Below, in pieces: positions 16,432 through 25,783 of a stretch of 64,000 nt of DNA (position 1 is its first letter; the number at the start of each line of letters is the position of its first letter). The notes under the pieces were generated by a model. It saw only the letters and a program-made list of their open reading frames with translations, was not told the DNA's origin and did not search any database. Position numbers and translations under genes: made by a program. Source of the DNA: an uncultured Lachnospiraceae bacterium (GTDB lineage Bacteria; Bacillota; Clostridia; Lachnospirales; Lachnospiraceae); NCBI GenBank assembly GCA_900553355.1, contig USDK01000003.1:21542-85541 (forward strand), in the 5' to 3' direction.

Positions 16432-17495
16432 ACCAGGAAGAAAAGTTACAGGAAGTGATCGGAAAGATCGGGCCGTTAGACGAAAAGGCTATGGAGCAGG
16501 CTGCCAGAAAGTGGAATTCTATCGCAAAGCCGCTCCACAGTCTGGGAAAGCTGGAAGAGCATATCATCCGGATCGCCGGGATCACCGGGACGAGCGAGGT
16601 ACGGATCGACCGGAAGGAACTGATCGTGATGTGCGCAGATAACGGTGTGGTGGCAGAAGGAGTGACCCAGACCGGCCAGGAGGTGACTGCTATTGTGGCG
16701 GAAAACTTTCTGACTGGAGACACCAGCGCCGCCATCATGTGCCAGTGTGCAGGAGCAAAGATCTGTCCTGTCGATATCGGGATGGCAGCAGATACAAAGG
16801 TACCGGACTATAAGATTGCCTATGGTACGAAAAACCTGGCAGAGGAGCCGGCCATGACAAGAGACCAGGCACTTCAAAGCATCCTTACCGGAGTCCGGAT
16901 CGTGGAACAGAAAAAGGAAGAAGGGGTACAGCTTCTGGCTACCGGAGAGATGGGAATCGGCAATACTACCACCAGCAGCGCAGTGCTTTCCGCTCTTCTT
17001 GGAGTGGATCCTGTGGAGGTGACAGGAAGAGGAGCCGGGCTTACCAGAAAAGGCCTGGAGACCAAGGTGCAGGTGATCCGCCATGCACTCATGCTCCATC
17101 GGCCGGAGAAGTCTGATCCGGTGGATGTGCTGGCAAAAGTGGGAGGCTTCGATATCGGGGGACTGACAGGCGTCTATCTGGGTGCCGCAAAGGAGAGGAT
17201 CCCGGTGCTGATCGACGGTTTTATCTCCGGGACGGCCGCACTTCTTGCCTGTCGCCTCTGCCCAGGGGCAAAGGAATATATGATCGCCTCCCATAAGTCC
17301 AAGGAACCGGGAATGCAGGTCTTGCTGGAAGCTCTAGGACTCCCGGCCTCTCTGGACTGCGACATGTGTCTGGGAGAAGGAACAGGGGCAGTTGCCTTTT
17401 TCCCGGTTCTTGATATGGCGGCTGCGGTTTACCAGAAGATGAGTACGTTCGAAGAGATTCAGGTAGAAGAGTACCAGGAATTAGGAGACCAGTAA
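16428..17495 (+). CDS. cobT: Nicotinate-nucleotide--dimethylbenzimidazole phosphoribosyltransferase CobT
   Basis: CobT makes alpha-ribazole phosphate, the lower-ligand nucleotide. The 355-residue protein has WNSIAKPLHSLGKLE near 28-42, MCADNGVVAEGVTQTG near 70, TGEMGIGNTTTSSA near 174-187 and the catalytic-Glu block LGEGTGAVAFFPVLDMA near 313-329. The ATG at 16428 follows AGGAGG and overlaps the cbiA stop; an upstream in-frame start is not family-like. Which base is used as lower ligand in this organism cannot be told. Confidence 0.96.
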   Translation: MNQEEKLQEVIGKIGPLDEKAMEQAARKWNSIAKPLHSLGKLEEHIIRIAGITGTSEVRIDRKELIVMCADNGVVAEGVTQTGQEVTAIVAENFLTGDTSAAIMCQCAGAKICPVDIGMAADTKVPDYKIAYGTKNLAEEPAMTRDQALQSILTGVRIVEQKKEEGVQLLATGEMGIGNTTTSSAVLSALLGVDPVEVTGRGAGLTRKGLETKVQVIRHALMLHRPEKSDPVDVLAKVGGFDIGGLTGVYLGAAKERIPVLIDGFISGTAALLACRLCPGAKEYMIASHKSKEPGMQVLLEALGLPASLDCDMCLGEGTGAVAFFPVLDMAAAVYQKMSTFEEIQVEEYQELGDQ

Positions 17496-18037
17496 TGATA
17501 CATTTGATCACAGGAGGAAGTGGGAGCGGAAAGTCCGCCTATGCGGAGGAGTGGCTGATCCGGAAAAAAAGCCAGAAGCCGTTTCTCTATGTTGCCACTA
17601 TGCGTCCCTTTGGAGAGGAAAGCAGGGAAAAAATCCGGCGCCATCAGAAGCTGCGGGCTGGAAAAGGCTTTTTTACTCTGGAGTGCTGCCAGGATCTGAA
17701 GGATCTGGAAATTCCGGACAATGCCGGAATTCTGCTGGAATGTGTGATGAATCTTGCGGCCAATGAATATTACAGGGATGACATCGCGGCGTCAGAAGCC
17801 AGGATCCAGGCAGACGAGCTGGTGGAAGAAAGGGTGCTGGATGGGGTCCGGCATCTTTCAGAAAAGACAGAGTTTCTGACCATGGTGACCGGACGGGTGG
17901 ATGAGGATCTTTTTTCCTACTCGGAAGAGACCAGAGGCTACCAGAGGATTCTGGGGAGGATTAATCAGAAGATCGGCATAATGTCTGATCAGATCACGGA
18001 GGTGGTGTACGGGATTCCCGTACCGGTAAAACGATGA
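17495..18037 (+). CDS. cobU: Adenosylcobinamide kinase/guanylyltransferase CobU
   Basis: CobU phosphorylates adenosylcobinamide and transfers GMP to give AdoCbi-GDP. The 180-residue length is normal. The P-loop GGSGSGKSAYAEEW spans residues 7-20, YVATMRP comes near 32-38, and RRHQKLR near 47-53 carries the guanylylated His. The C-terminus SDQITEVVYGIPVPVK matches the family. This is the intact CobU; a second, degenerate CobU-like protein is encoded two genes on. Start and stop overlap cobT and cobS. Confidence 0.95.
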   Translation: MIHLITGGSGSGKSAYAEEWLIRKKSQKPFLYVATMRPFGEESREKIRRHQKLRAGKGFFTLECCQDLKDLEIPDNAGILLECVMNLAANEYYRDDIAASEARIQADELVEERVLDGVRHLSEKTEFLTMVTGRVDEDLFSYSEETRGYQRILGRINQKIGIMSDQITEVVYGIPVPVKR

Positions 18038-18821
18038 AGGATAGATTATGGAACAGTCTGAAAATTGCATGTTCGATGTACAGTAAAATTCCGGTGCCTC
18101 AGGCAGACTGGACAAAAGAAAACAAGGCCTATGTCATGTGCTTTTTCCCATGGGTGGGGGTGGTGATCGCAGGTTTGATGCTTGCCCTCTATCAGGTGAA
18201 GGTGCTGGTCGGAGAGACTGTGTATGGATTCCCGGATCTTTTTTTTACCGTGCTTTTCGTGCTGCTTCCAGTGTGGGTTACAGGGGGAATTCATCTGGAT
18301 GGGTATCTGGACACTCAGGACGCCCTTCATTCTTACCAGCCCAGGGAGCGGAAACTGGAAATTTTAAAAGATCCCCATACAGGCGCCTTTGCGGTAATTG
18401 CCGGAATCTGCTATTTTGTGCTGGAGCTGGGGATCTACAGCGGACTGACAGCAGAAAGTGTGAAGGTGGCCGCGGCGGGATTCGTGTTGTCCCGTGCCCT
18501 CAGCGGTCTTTCGGTGGTCTGTTTTCCTCAGGCGAGGAAGAAGGGCATGGCGGCAGATTTTTCTAACGGAGCCAGTAAAAAAGGATGCAGGGCGGTGCTG
18601 ACCATTTATGTGATCCTTTCTATGGCTGTTATGGTGCTGGCGGTGTGCCGGGGATCGCAGCCGCAGCCGCGGCCGCCGGTGTGTTTCTTTATTACCGGCA
18701 TATGACAAAGAAGATCTTTGGCGGAATGACCGGGGACCTGGCAGGGTATTTTCTGCAGCTTTGTGAGATCTGGATCGCCGGGGCTGCCGTGATCACAGAT
18801 CTTCTGATGAAAGGAGCGTAG
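18034..18821 (+). pseudogene. cobS: Adenosylcobinamide-GDP ribazoletransferase CobS, frameshifted
   Basis: CobS joins AdoCbi-GDP and alpha-ribazole (phosphate) in the membrane, the last assembly step. The first frame (18034-18705) encodes normal CobS with several helices and GGIHLDGYLDTQDALHSYQP near 89-108, then KDPHTGAFAV. Near 18642 it falls into a nonsense tail (CRGSQPQPRPP). The expected C-terminus (GVPGIAAAA to GGMTGDLAGYFLQLCEIWIA) continues in the -1 frame and stops at 18821, flush with the next gene. One extra G in the GG at 18642-18643 would restore about 262 residues. Either a recent deletion or a sequence error; the first frame alone loses the last helices. Confidence 0.9.
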
Positions 18822-18830
18822 GTGGTAAAG

Positions 18831-19208
18831 ATGGAACTGATCGTAGGAGGCGCTTATCAGGGAAAAGAAGAATACGCCAGGCAAAGATTTCCGGAAATCT
18901 CCTGGGCTGATGGAGAAACCTGCGGCGAGGAGGAGCTTTTTAGCTGTCAGGGAATCTTAAACTTTCAGCGGTATCTGGAGCGCCGGATGAAAGAAGGAGA
19001 GCCGCTGGATCAGCTGGCAGAACGGATGTATGAGAAAAATCCGGATATGGTGATTGTGGCAGACGAGATTGGCTGCGGCATCGTTCCGCTGGACCCTTTT
19101 CAGAGAAAATTCCGGGAGCAGGCCGGAAGGGTCTGTACAAAGCTGGCGGAGAAGTCGGTACGGGTCCACCGGGTCATCTGCGGCGTAGGGATGGTGATCA
19201 AGGGATGA
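18831..19208 (+). CDS. CobU-like protein with degenerate P-loop
   Basis: A 125-residue relative of CobU placed inside the cobalamin operon. The N-terminus MELIVGGAYQGKEEYARQRF aligns with the CobU P-loop, but the Ser/Thr after GK is replaced by Glu, and the guanylylated-His segment is missing. The later half (DMVIVADEIGCGIVPLDPFQRKFREQAGR) strongly resembles the CobU motif VTNEVGxGIVP. It may be a structural or regulatory paralogue, or bind without phosphorylating. GTG at 18822 is an alternative start directly after the cobS stop. ATGA-type overlap with cobC. Confidence 0.75.
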   Translation: MELIVGGAYQGKEEYARQRFPEISWADGETCGEEELFSCQGILNFQRYLERRMKEGEPLDQLAERMYEKNPDMVIVADEIGCGIVPLDPFQRKFREQAGRVCTKLAEKSVRVHRVICGVGMVIKG

Positions 19209-19894
19209 CGATCCATATGTTTCTGATCCGTCATGGGAAGACAAAGGGCAATCTGGAGCACCGCTATATCGGGAGAACAGATGAATCTCTGTGCGAAAAA
19301 GGGAAAGAAGAGCTTTTGCGCCGGAGAGCGCCGGAGGTCCAAAGAGTATATGCAAGCCCTATGCGCCGGTGTATCCAGACGGCAGAAATCCTGTATCCGG
19401 CAAGGGAGTTCCTTAAGGTAGAAGACTTCCGGGAATGTGATTTCGGAAGGTTTGAAGGAAAGAATTACCAGGAGTTAAGTAAGGATCCGGGGTATCAGGC
19501 ATGGATCGACAGCGGAGGATCCCTGGCCTTTCCCGGCGGAGAAAGCCCCGCAGATTTCCGCAGGCGGTGTGTACACGGATTTGAACGTGTGCTAGATGGC
19601 TGCCGGAAGGATGGAGTGCAGACGGTGGCGCTTATTGTCCATGGCGGTACCATCATGAGTATCATGGAGGCATATGCAAGGCCCCGGGGCACTTATTATG
19701 ATTATCAAGTAGGAAACGGAGAAGGATATGAACTGGTTATTACAGATGACAGTGCCGGTACTGGCTGGCTTTGTGCTGGATCTTCTGCTGGGAGATCCGA
19801 GGTGGCTCTATCATCCGGTGCGTCTGATAGGTCATGTGATCACCTTTGGAGAAAAAATTATCAGAGGCTGCCTTCCGAAGACGAAAAACAGTGA
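19205..19894 (+). CDS. cobC: Histidine phosphatase family protein, probable alpha-ribazole phosphatase CobC
   Basis: The first 175 residues are a histidine phosphatase: MFLIRHGKTKGNLEHRYIG (catalytic RHG, residues 9-11), YASPMRRCIQTAEIL near 49-63, FGRFEGKNYQEL near 81 and a second catalytic His in IVHGGTIMSIME near 143-154. Its place among cobU, cobS and cbiB supports removal of phosphate from alpha-ribazole phosphate or from cobalamin phosphate. After GNGEGYELVIT the frame runs 167 bases into cbiB, adding about 55 residues without family features. The phosphatase identity is sure; the substrate is from context. Confidence 0.88.
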   Translation: MTIHMFLIRHGKTKGNLEHRYIGRTDESLCEKGKEELLRRRAPEVQRVYASPMRRCIQTAEILYPAREFLKVEDFRECDFGRFEGKNYQELSKDPGYQAWIDSGGSLAFPGGESPADFRRRCVHGFERVLDGCRKDGVQTVALIVHGGTIMSIMEAYARPRGTYYDYQVGNGEGYELVITDDSAGTGWLCAGSSAGRSEVALSSGASDRSCDHLWRKNYQRLPSEDEKQ

Positions 19895-20708
19895 ACGGCT
19901 GGGCGGCGTGCTGCTGGTCCTTTTGGTCCTGGCAGTCAGTACGGCCGTCCCGGCAGGAATCTTATGGATCCTGTACCAGATCTTTTGGCCGTTAGGATTA
20001 CTTCTGGAGACCTTTTCCTGCTATCAGCTTCTGGCTGTAAAATCCTTAAAAACGGAGAGCGACAAAGTCTTCCTGGCGTTAAGGGACGAGGGCCTGGAAA
20101 AAGGAAGAAAGGCAGTCTCCATGATCGTAGGACGGGATACAGACAGCCTGACCGAAGAAGGGGTGACGAAGGCAGCGGTAGAGACGGTGGCGGAGAATAC
20201 CTCCGACGGCGTGATCGCACCTCTTTTTTACATGGTAATCGGAGGAGCTGTGGCAGGATTTGCCTATAAAGCTGTCAATACCATGGATTCCATGGTGGGT
20301 TATAAAAATGAAAGATACCGGTATTTTGGGACGGCAGCGGCAAGACTGGACGATATCGCAAACTTCATTCCTGCCCGGATCGCGGCGGTGCTGATGATCG
20401 CAGCATCCTGCCTTCTTGGGATGGATGCAAAAAGAGCATTCAGGATCTACCGGAGAGACCGGAAAAAACATAAAAGCCCCAATGCGGCTCAGACGGAGTC
20501 GGTCATGGCAGGGGCATTAGGAGTGGAACTTGCGGGAAATGCCTGGTATTTTGGAACCCTGCATGAAAAACCGTCCATCGGGGATCCGCAGCGGAAGATT
20601 GAAATCCTGGATATCAGGAGGGCTCACCGCTTGTTGTATGGAACCAGCATCCTTGCCCTGGTGCTTCTGATGGGAGTCAAGGGTCTGCTGATATGGCTGT
20701 TGTGGTAG
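19728..20708 (+). CDS. cbiB: Adenosylcobinamide-phosphate synthase CbiB
   Basis: CbiB attaches (R)-1-aminopropan-2-ol phosphate to adenosylcobyrate in the membrane. The 326-residue protein has FVLDLLLGDPRWLYHPVRLIG near 15-35, AVETVAENTSDGVIAPLFY near 150-168 and NTMDSMVGYKNERYRYFGTAAARLDD near 184-209, plus several helices. The start at 19728 follows GGAGAAGGAT and lies inside cobC; ATG at 19746 is a poorer choice. Confidence 0.95.
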   Translation: MNWLLQMTVPVLAGFVLDLLLGDPRWLYHPVRLIGHVITFGEKIIRGCLPKTKNSERLGGVLLVLLVLAVSTAVPAGILWILYQIFWPLGLLLETFSCYQLLAVKSLKTESDKVFLALRDEGLEKGRKAVSMIVGRDTDSLTEEGVTKAAVETVAENTSDGVIAPLFYMVIGGAVAGFAYKAVNTMDSMVGYKNERYRYFGTAAARLDDIANFIPARIAAVLMIAASCLLGMDAKRAFRIYRRDRKKHKSPNAAQTESVMAGALGVELAGNAWYFGTLHEKPSIGDPQRKIEILDIRRAHRLLYGTSILALVLLMGVKGLLIWLLW

Positions 20709-20717
20709 GAGGTTGAG

Positions 20718-21758
20718 ATGAAGAAAGAACAGATACACGGAGGAGATATTTACCGGAATCCCGGCGTCATAGATTTTTCTGTCAACAGCAATCCGCTGGG
20801 AGTGCAAAAAGAGGTGATGAGTGCTCTGGAGAACAATCTTGAAAAGATCGCCCATTATCCGGATATCCAGTGTGAGGCGCTGATCCGGGAGATCTGCCGG
20901 TTTGAGCAGGTGGAGCCAGATCAGGTGCTGTGCGGAAACGGAGCGGCAGAGTTGTTTTTTGCTGCTGCTATGGCAAAAAAACCAGGAACGGTACTTTTGC
21001 CGGTCCCCTCTTTTGCGGAGTATGAACGGGCCTTACGTCCGGTGGGGGCCAGGATCAGGGAATATTTTCTCAGGCCAGAGCAGGAATTCCAGGTGACGGA
21101 GGAGATCCTTGACGCCATTACGCCGGAGATAGACCTTTTAATTCTCTGTAATCCCAACAATCCGACAGGACAGGTTATTTCTCGGCCCCTCCTTGTCAGG
21201 ATTCTGAAAAGGTGCCAGGAACAACAGGTGACGCTGCTTCTGGATGAATGTTTTGTGGATTTCCTGGATCGGCCGGATGAGGTGACGATGACGGGATATC
21301 TGAAGGAGTATCCGGAACTTCTGATCGTAAAGGCTTTTACCAAAACTTTTTGTATGCCGGGACTCAGGCTTGGATATGCACTCTGTGGTGACGATGGGCT
21401 CCTGGAAAAAATGGAAGGCTGTCTGCAGCCTTGGAATGTATCTGTTCCGGCGCAGATTGCCGGAGCCGCAGCCATGCATCACGGTGAAACATATCTGAAA
21501 GAAACCAGAAAGTTTCTAAAGAAAGAACGTGAGAGGATGCGCAGTGAAATGGAAAAGGCAGGCGACCGCGTGATCGGGTCTTCGGCAAATTATCTGTTTT
21601 TTACCAGCCGGGCGGGATTGTACGAAAAAGCCCTGGAAGCCGGATTCCTGATCCGGGACTGTGGAAATTACCGGGGACTTACGGAAGGATATTACCGGGT
21701 TGCTGTCCGGACAAAAGAAGAAAATGAGAGGTGGATCGCATGGCGAAAAGGATTATGA
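20718..21758 (+). CDS. cobD: L-threonine-O-3-phosphate decarboxylase CobD
   Basis: A PLP enzyme of the histidinol-phosphate aminotransferase fold, making aminopropanol phosphate for CbiB. The 346-residue chain begins [20 protein letters not shown], typical for CobD, with CNPNNPTGQ near 139-147, LLDECFVDF near 175 and [16 protein letters not shown] around the PLP lysine at about residue 209. The gene follows cbiB by nine bases and overlaps cbiP by 19. The neighbouring cbiB supports CobD rather than HisC. Confidence 0.94.
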   Translation: MKKEQIHGGDIYRNPGVIDFSVNSNPLGVQKEVMSALENNLEKIAHYPDIQCEALIREICRFEQVEPDQVLCGNGAAELFFAAAMAKKPGTVLLPVPSFAEYERALRPVGARIREYFLRPEQEFQVTEEILDAITPEIDLLILCNPNNPTGQVISRPLLVRILKRCQEQQVTLLLDECFVDFLDRPDEVTMTGYLKEYPELLIVKAFTKTFCMPGLRLGYALCGDDGLLEKMEGCLQPWNVSVPAQIAGAAAMHHGETYLKETRKFLKKERERMRSEMEKAGDRVIGSSANYLFFTSRAGLYEKALEAGFLIRDCGNYRGLTEGYYRVAVRTKEENERWIAWRKGL

Positions 21759-23257
21759 TACAAGGAACCATGTCAGGTGCAGGAAAGAGCCTGATCTGCG
21801 CAGGATTATGCAGGATTTTCCGGCAGGACGGATACAGAACGGCACCCTTTAAATCCCAGAACATGGCATTGAATTCTTTTATCACCGATGACGGGCTGGA
21901 GATGGGACGGGCACAGGTAGTCCAGGCAGAGGCAGCCGGGACCAGCCCCAGGGCAGAGATGAATCCTGTCCTGTTAAAACCCACCAATGATACGGGATCC
22001 CAGGTCATCGTAAACGGGAAGATCTGGAAGGATATGAGTGCCCGGGAGTATTTTTCCTGTAAACGTCAGCTGATCCCGGATATTCTGGAGGCTTATCACC
22101 GGCTGGAAGAGGAGTATGATCTGATCGTTATCGAAGGAGCCGGCAGCCCGGCAGAAATCAACCTCAAAGAAAACGACATTGTTAACATGGGGCTGGCAGA
22201 TATGTTGGATGCACCGGTCCTGCTGGTAGGAGATATCGACCGGGGCGGGGTATTTGCCCAGCTTCTGGGGACACTTATGCTGCTGGAGCCGGAGGAAAAA
22301 GAACGGGTGAAAGGTCTTGTCATCAATAAATTCCGCGGAGACAAGACCATCCTGGATCCGGGGATACAGATGCTGGAAGATAAGTGCCAGGTGCCGGTGC
22401 TGGGGGTGGCTCCTTACCTTCATGTGGACATCGAGGACGAGGACAGCCTGACAGAACGGTTTTTCAGAAAGAATGGAGGCGGAAAGATCGATATTGCCGT
22501 GATCCGCACGCCTAGGATCTCCAATTTCACAGATTTTCTGGCACTGGAGCATCTGGAAGAAGTGTCTCTTCGGTATGTGGAACATGCCAGACAGCTGGGA
22601 CATCCGGATATGATCCTGCTTCCGGGGACAAAGAATACGATGGGCGACCTGAAGTGGATGCGGGAAAATGGGATGGAAGCGTCTATTTTAAAGGAAGCAG
22701 ACAGGGGAACAGTTATCTTTGGTATCTGCGGAGGTTATCAGATGCTGGGCGAGCTGCTGAAAGACCCTGAGCAGGTGGAAGAAGGAGGAACCATGAGAGG
22801 GATGGGGCTCCTTCCTCTGGAGACGGTATTTACGAAGGAAAAAACAAGGACCAGGGTCAGTGGACGGTTCATCCATGTGGACGGCGCATTAAAGACGTTG
22901 GAAGGAAAAGAGCTGGAAGGCTATGAGATCCATATGGGTGTGACAAGAAGACTGGGCAGGCAGGAAATACAGAAACCTATGAACCAGATGAAAGACCAGG
23001 TCAGCGGACAGGAAACGACGGATGGATACAGCCGGGGAAATGTATACGGCACCTATATCCATGGCATTTTTGACCGGAAAGGTGTGGCAGAAGGGGTGGC
23101 AGAAAGCCTGGCAGAAAAGAAAGGCGTAAGCCTGAAGGAGATCAGAAGCAAAAGCTTAAAAGAGTGGAAGGAAGAACAATACGACCTGCTTGCAGATGCC
23201 TTAAGGGAGCATCTTGACATGAAGGCCATTTACCAGATTTTGGAGGAGGAAGAGTAG
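21740..23257 (+). CDS. cbiP: Cobyric acid synthase CbiP
   Basis: CbiP amidates side chains b, d, e and g of adenosylcobyrinate diamide. The 505-residue protein has the P-loop-like [13 protein letters not shown] (residues 5-17), [11 protein letters not shown] near 39, [13 protein letters not shown] near 126, [14 protein letters not shown] near 156-169 and the amidotransferase Cys in [13 protein letters not shown] near 324-336. The ATG at 21740 is preferred over the in-frame GTG at 21731. It overlaps cobD by 19 bases, a compact coupling like others in this operon. Confidence 0.96.
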   Translation: MAKRIMIQGTMSGAGKSLICAGLCRIFRQDGYRTAPFKSQNMALNSFITDDGLEMGRAQVVQAEAAGTSPRAEMNPVLLKPTNDTGSQVIVNGKIWKDMSAREYFSCKRQLIPDILEAYHRLEEEYDLIVIEGAGSPAEINLKENDIVNMGLADMLDAPVLLVGDIDRGGVFAQLLGTLMLLEPEEKERVKGLVINKFRGDKTILDPGIQMLEDKCQVPVLGVAPYLHVDIEDEDSLTERFFRKNGGGKIDIAVIRTPRISNFTDFLALEHLEEVSLRYVEHARQLGHPDMILLPGTKNTMGDLKWMRENGMEASILKEADRGTVIFGICGGYQMLGELLKDPEQVEEGGTMRGMGLLPLETVFTKEKTRTRVSGRFIHVDGALKTLEGKELEGYEIHMGVTRRLGRQEIQKPMNQMKDQVSGQETTDGYSRGNVYGTYIHGIFDRKGVAEGVAESLAEKKGVSLKEIRSKSLKEWKEEQYDLLADALREHLDMKAIYQILEEEE

Positions 23258-23260
23258 CTG

Positions 23261-23899
23261 ATGGAGATTGAGATCGTACGTCCGGAAGAGATTGAAAAGA
23301 GGAGTTTTGCGATTATTTCTGAAGAGTTAAAGGCGAGAGGCATCACCCTGCCGGAGGAGCAGGAAGCGGTAACCAAACGGTGTATCCATACCAGTGCAGA
23401 CTTTGATTATGCAAGGAATCTGGTATTTTCCAAAGACGCAGTAGAAAAGGCAAAGAAAGCGATCCGGGAGGGGGCGTCCATTGTTACGGATACGCAGATG
23501 GCCAGGTCCGGCATCAATAAAAAGGCGCTGGAATATTTTGGAGGACGGGTTTACTGCTTTATGTCGGATGCAGACGTGGCGGAAGCGGCGAAGAGGGCAG
23601 GCACCACCCGGGCTGTAGCCAGTATGGAGAAAGCCTGTACTCTGGAAGAAAATCTGATCTTTGCCATCGGCAATGCGCCTACTGCACTGATCCGTCTGTA
23701 TGAGCTGATCCGGGAAAGAAGGATTGCTCCTGAACTGGTCATCGGTGTTCCGGTAGGGTTTGTCAATGTGGTGCAGTCCAAGGAGCAGATCCTGACCTTA
23801 AAGGATACGCCCTATATCGTGGCCAGAGGCAGAAAGGGAGGCAGCAATATTGCGGCCTGCATCTGCAACGCCCTGTTGTATCAATGTAAGAAAGATTAA
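23261..23899 (+). CDS. cbiC: Cobalt-precorrin-8 methylmutase CbiC
   Basis: CbiC moves the C11 methyl to C12, giving cobyrinate. The 212-residue protein has KRCIHTSADFDYARNLVF near 42-59, with the catalytic His in the IHTSAD motif, VTDTQMARSGINK near 74, NAPTALIRLYEL near 138 and GVPVGFVNVVQSKE near 161. It lies three bases after cbiP and 24 bases before the importer genes. Confidence 0.96.
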   Translation: MEIEIVRPEEIEKRSFAIISEELKARGITLPEEQEAVTKRCIHTSADFDYARNLVFSKDAVEKAKKAIREGASIVTDTQMARSGINKKALEYFGGRVYCFMSDADVAEAAKRAGTTRAVASMEKACTLEENLIFAIGNAPTALIRLYELIRERRIAPELVIGVPVGFVNVVQSKEQILTLKDTPYIVARGRKGGSNIAACICNALLYQCKKD

Positions 23900-23923
23900 T
23901 CGTTTACGGGAGGAATAACGGAT

Positions 23924-24697
23924 ATGAACAAATGGAGTAAATCAGAAAAAAGGCTCATACTTTTTGCTGCGCTTGTGGCGTCTGTATATGTCTGCGGTTT
24001 TGATGCAAAGGCCATGCATATCATGGAAGGGTATCTTCCGGCAGGCTACTGCATCGCCTGGGGAGCGGTCTGCCTCCCGTTCCTGGCGGCAGGATTCCTT
24101 CGGATCCGGAAACTGGTGCAGGAGCAGAAGAAAGCATTGATCCTGCTGGCTATGTCCGGGGCGTTTATCTTCGTGATCTCGTCTCTGAAGATTCCGTCGG
24201 TTACCGGAAGCTGCAGCCATATGACAGGAACCGGTCTTGGAGCCATTCTGTTCGGACCTTCGGCAGTCAGCATTCTTGGCATCATCGTACTGATCTTCCA
24301 GGCAGTGCTTCTGGCGCACGGAGGACTTACTACACTGGGGGCCAACACCTTCAGTATGGCGATCGCAGGACCGCTCTTTAGCTTTGGCATCTATAAGCTT
24401 GGCGTCCGGTTCGGATGGAACCGGAAAGCAGTGATTTTCACGGCTGCGTTTCTGGGAGACCTTCTGACCTACTGCGTTACCAGTATCCAGCTGGCCCTGG
24501 CCTATCCAAGTGAGACCGGAGGAGTAGCAGCAAGCGCCGTGAAGTTCCTGGGCGTGTTTGCCCCGACTCAGCTGCCGCTGGCAGTGCTGGAAGGGATCCT
24601 GACGGTACTGATCGTGATCGGGATGGAGAGTTTTGCGGCCCCGGAGCTACGGGCAATCGGATTTTTCAGAAAGGAGAAGACGGATGGCAGAGCATAG
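23924..24697 (+). CDS. cbiM: Cobalt ECF transporter S component CbiM
   Basis: CbiM is the membrane substrate-binding part of the cobalt importer. The 257-residue precursor has a signal-like N-terminus ([20 protein letters not shown]) and then MHIMEGYLP at residue 31; in CbiM the mature N-terminal Met-His binds the metal, so cleavage after residue 30 is expected. Several helices follow, with [21 protein letters not shown] near 89-109 as the conserved core. It is followed by cbiN, cbiQ and cbiO, the complete four-part system. Confidence 0.95.
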   Translation: MNKWSKSEKRLILFAALVASVYVCGFDAKAMHIMEGYLPAGYCIAWGAVCLPFLAAGFLRIRKLVQEQKKALILLAMSGAFIFVISSLKIPSVTGSCSHMTGTGLGAILFGPSAVSILGIIVLIFQAVLLAHGGLTTLGANTFSMAIAGPLFSFGIYKLGVRFGWNRKAVIFTAAFLGDLLTYCVTSIQLALAYPSETGGVAASAVKFLGVFAPTQLPLAVLEGILTVLIVIGMESFAAPELRAIGFFRKEKTDGRA

Positions 24698-25013
24698 GAA
24701 ATCAAACAAAGGACTGGTGTGTGTACTGATCCTGGCGTGTATCCTGTTGGTGGTGGTCCCGTTTCTTGCATTAAGAGGGGCAGAGTTTGGCGGAAGCGAC
24801 GATGCAGGGAGTCAGATGGTAAATGAGGTGACAGGGACAGAATATGAACCCTGGTTTACTCCGGTGTTGGAGAACCTGATCGGCGGGGAGATACCTGGCG
24901 AGATCGAAAGCCTGATCTTCTGTGTACAGACAGGAATCGGCGTGGGAATCCTGGCGTTTTGTTTCGGCTATCTGGTGGCCCGGAAGAAATACTCCGGGGG
25001 ACAGGAGGAATGA
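24684..25013 (+). CDS. cbiN: Cobalt ECF transporter accessory protein CbiN
   Basis: A 109-residue protein with two membrane helices, near 10-28 and 82-99, and an outer loop between them containing [12 protein letters not shown], like the AEFGGADG motif of CbiN. It assists cobalt loading of CbiM. The ATG at 24684 follows AAGGAG and overlaps cbiM by 14 bases. The cbiQ start overlaps its stop. Confidence 0.92.
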   Translation: MAEHRKSNKGLVCVLILACILLVVVPFLALRGAEFGGSDDAGSQMVNEVTGTEYEPWFTPVLENLIGGEIPGEIESLIFCVQTGIGVGILAFCFGYLVARKKYSGGQEE

Positions 25014-25771
25014 TGCGGGGAGAGAAGGACAGCCTTTCTCCCATGCAAAGATTCTTATTCTGTCTGAGTATGATGGCGGCAGCGGTCTGTTCCGCCCATC
25101 CTTTTCTGGGAGCAGAGCTGTCACTGGTTATGCTTTTGTGGGCCAGGATATCTGGCAAGGTGCCGGTGGGAAAATATCTCAGGATGTTCCGCCTGCCCCT
25201 TGGTTTTCTGATCCTGTCCGGTCTGGTGCTTTTGTGGGAATATTCCTTCGTGAGGGAAGGAATCTTAAGTCTGTCCCTGGGGCCGGGATATCTCTGTATG
25301 ACCAGGGAAACGGTCCTTCGCACACTCCTTGTCACCTGCCGGGCCCTGGGGGCGGTGTCTGCGCTGTTCGCCCTGGGAATGACCACGCCGGCGACGGAGC
25401 TGACCAGTGTTTTGAAGCAGCTCCACTGCCCGGATCTGATCTGCAGCCTGATGTATCTGATGTACCGGTATATCTTTTTGATGTATCAGGTACACGGGAA
25501 TATGAAGCAGGCGGCAGAAGGGCGGATGGGTTACGTCGATCTTCGGACGTCCCTTCGGACCACGGCTGGGATCTATGGCAATCTGCTGGCTTATAGTTAC
25601 CGTCAGGCGGGAGCAAATTTTGATGCCATGGAAAGCCGCTGTTTTGGCGGAACAATCGGGTTCCTCCCGGGCAGATATCAGAAAGACCGGAAAAAGACGG
25701 CGCTTCTTGTGGGAATCGTTCTTGTGGAAACAGGACTCTGTATCTGGCTTCGCGGCTGGCCGGTAAGATAG
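25013..25771 (+). CDS. cbiQ: Cobalt ECF transporter T component CbiQ
   Basis: The 252-residue membrane coupling protein of the importer. Helices lie in the first 120 residues, with a cytoplasmic stretch GRMGYVDLRTSLRTT near 173-187 and YRQAGANFDAMESRCFGG near 199-216, the Ala-Arg-Gly-type coupling helices of EcfT/CbiQ that contact the ATPase. ATG at 25013 is chosen because AGGAGG lies four bases before; the adjacent ATG at 25010 is too close. It overlaps the cbiN stop. Confidence 0.92.
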   Translation: MRGEKDSLSPMQRFLFCLSMMAAAVCSAHPFLGAELSLVMLLWARISGKVPVGKYLRMFRLPLGFLILSGLVLLWEYSFVREGILSLSLGPGYLCMTRETVLRTLLVTCRALGAVSALFALGMTTPATELTSVLKQLHCPDLICSLMYLMYRYIFLMYQVHGNMKQAAEGRMGYVDLRTSLRTTAGIYGNLLAYSYRQAGANFDAMESRCFGGTIGFLPGRYQKDRKKTALLVGIVLVETGLCIWLRGWPVR

Positions 25772-25783
25772 GAGAGAAAAGAC

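Noticed and set aside
18642..18643. Programmed -1 frameshift in cobS
   Set aside because: No X-XXY-YYZ slippery heptamer or suitable downstream signal is seen at the join, so a plain deletion or sequence error is preferred.
18138..18708. Other long frames over cobS
   Set aside because: Both strands show open frames here because of GC-rich codons, but only the CobS frame and its -1 continuation carry family motifs.
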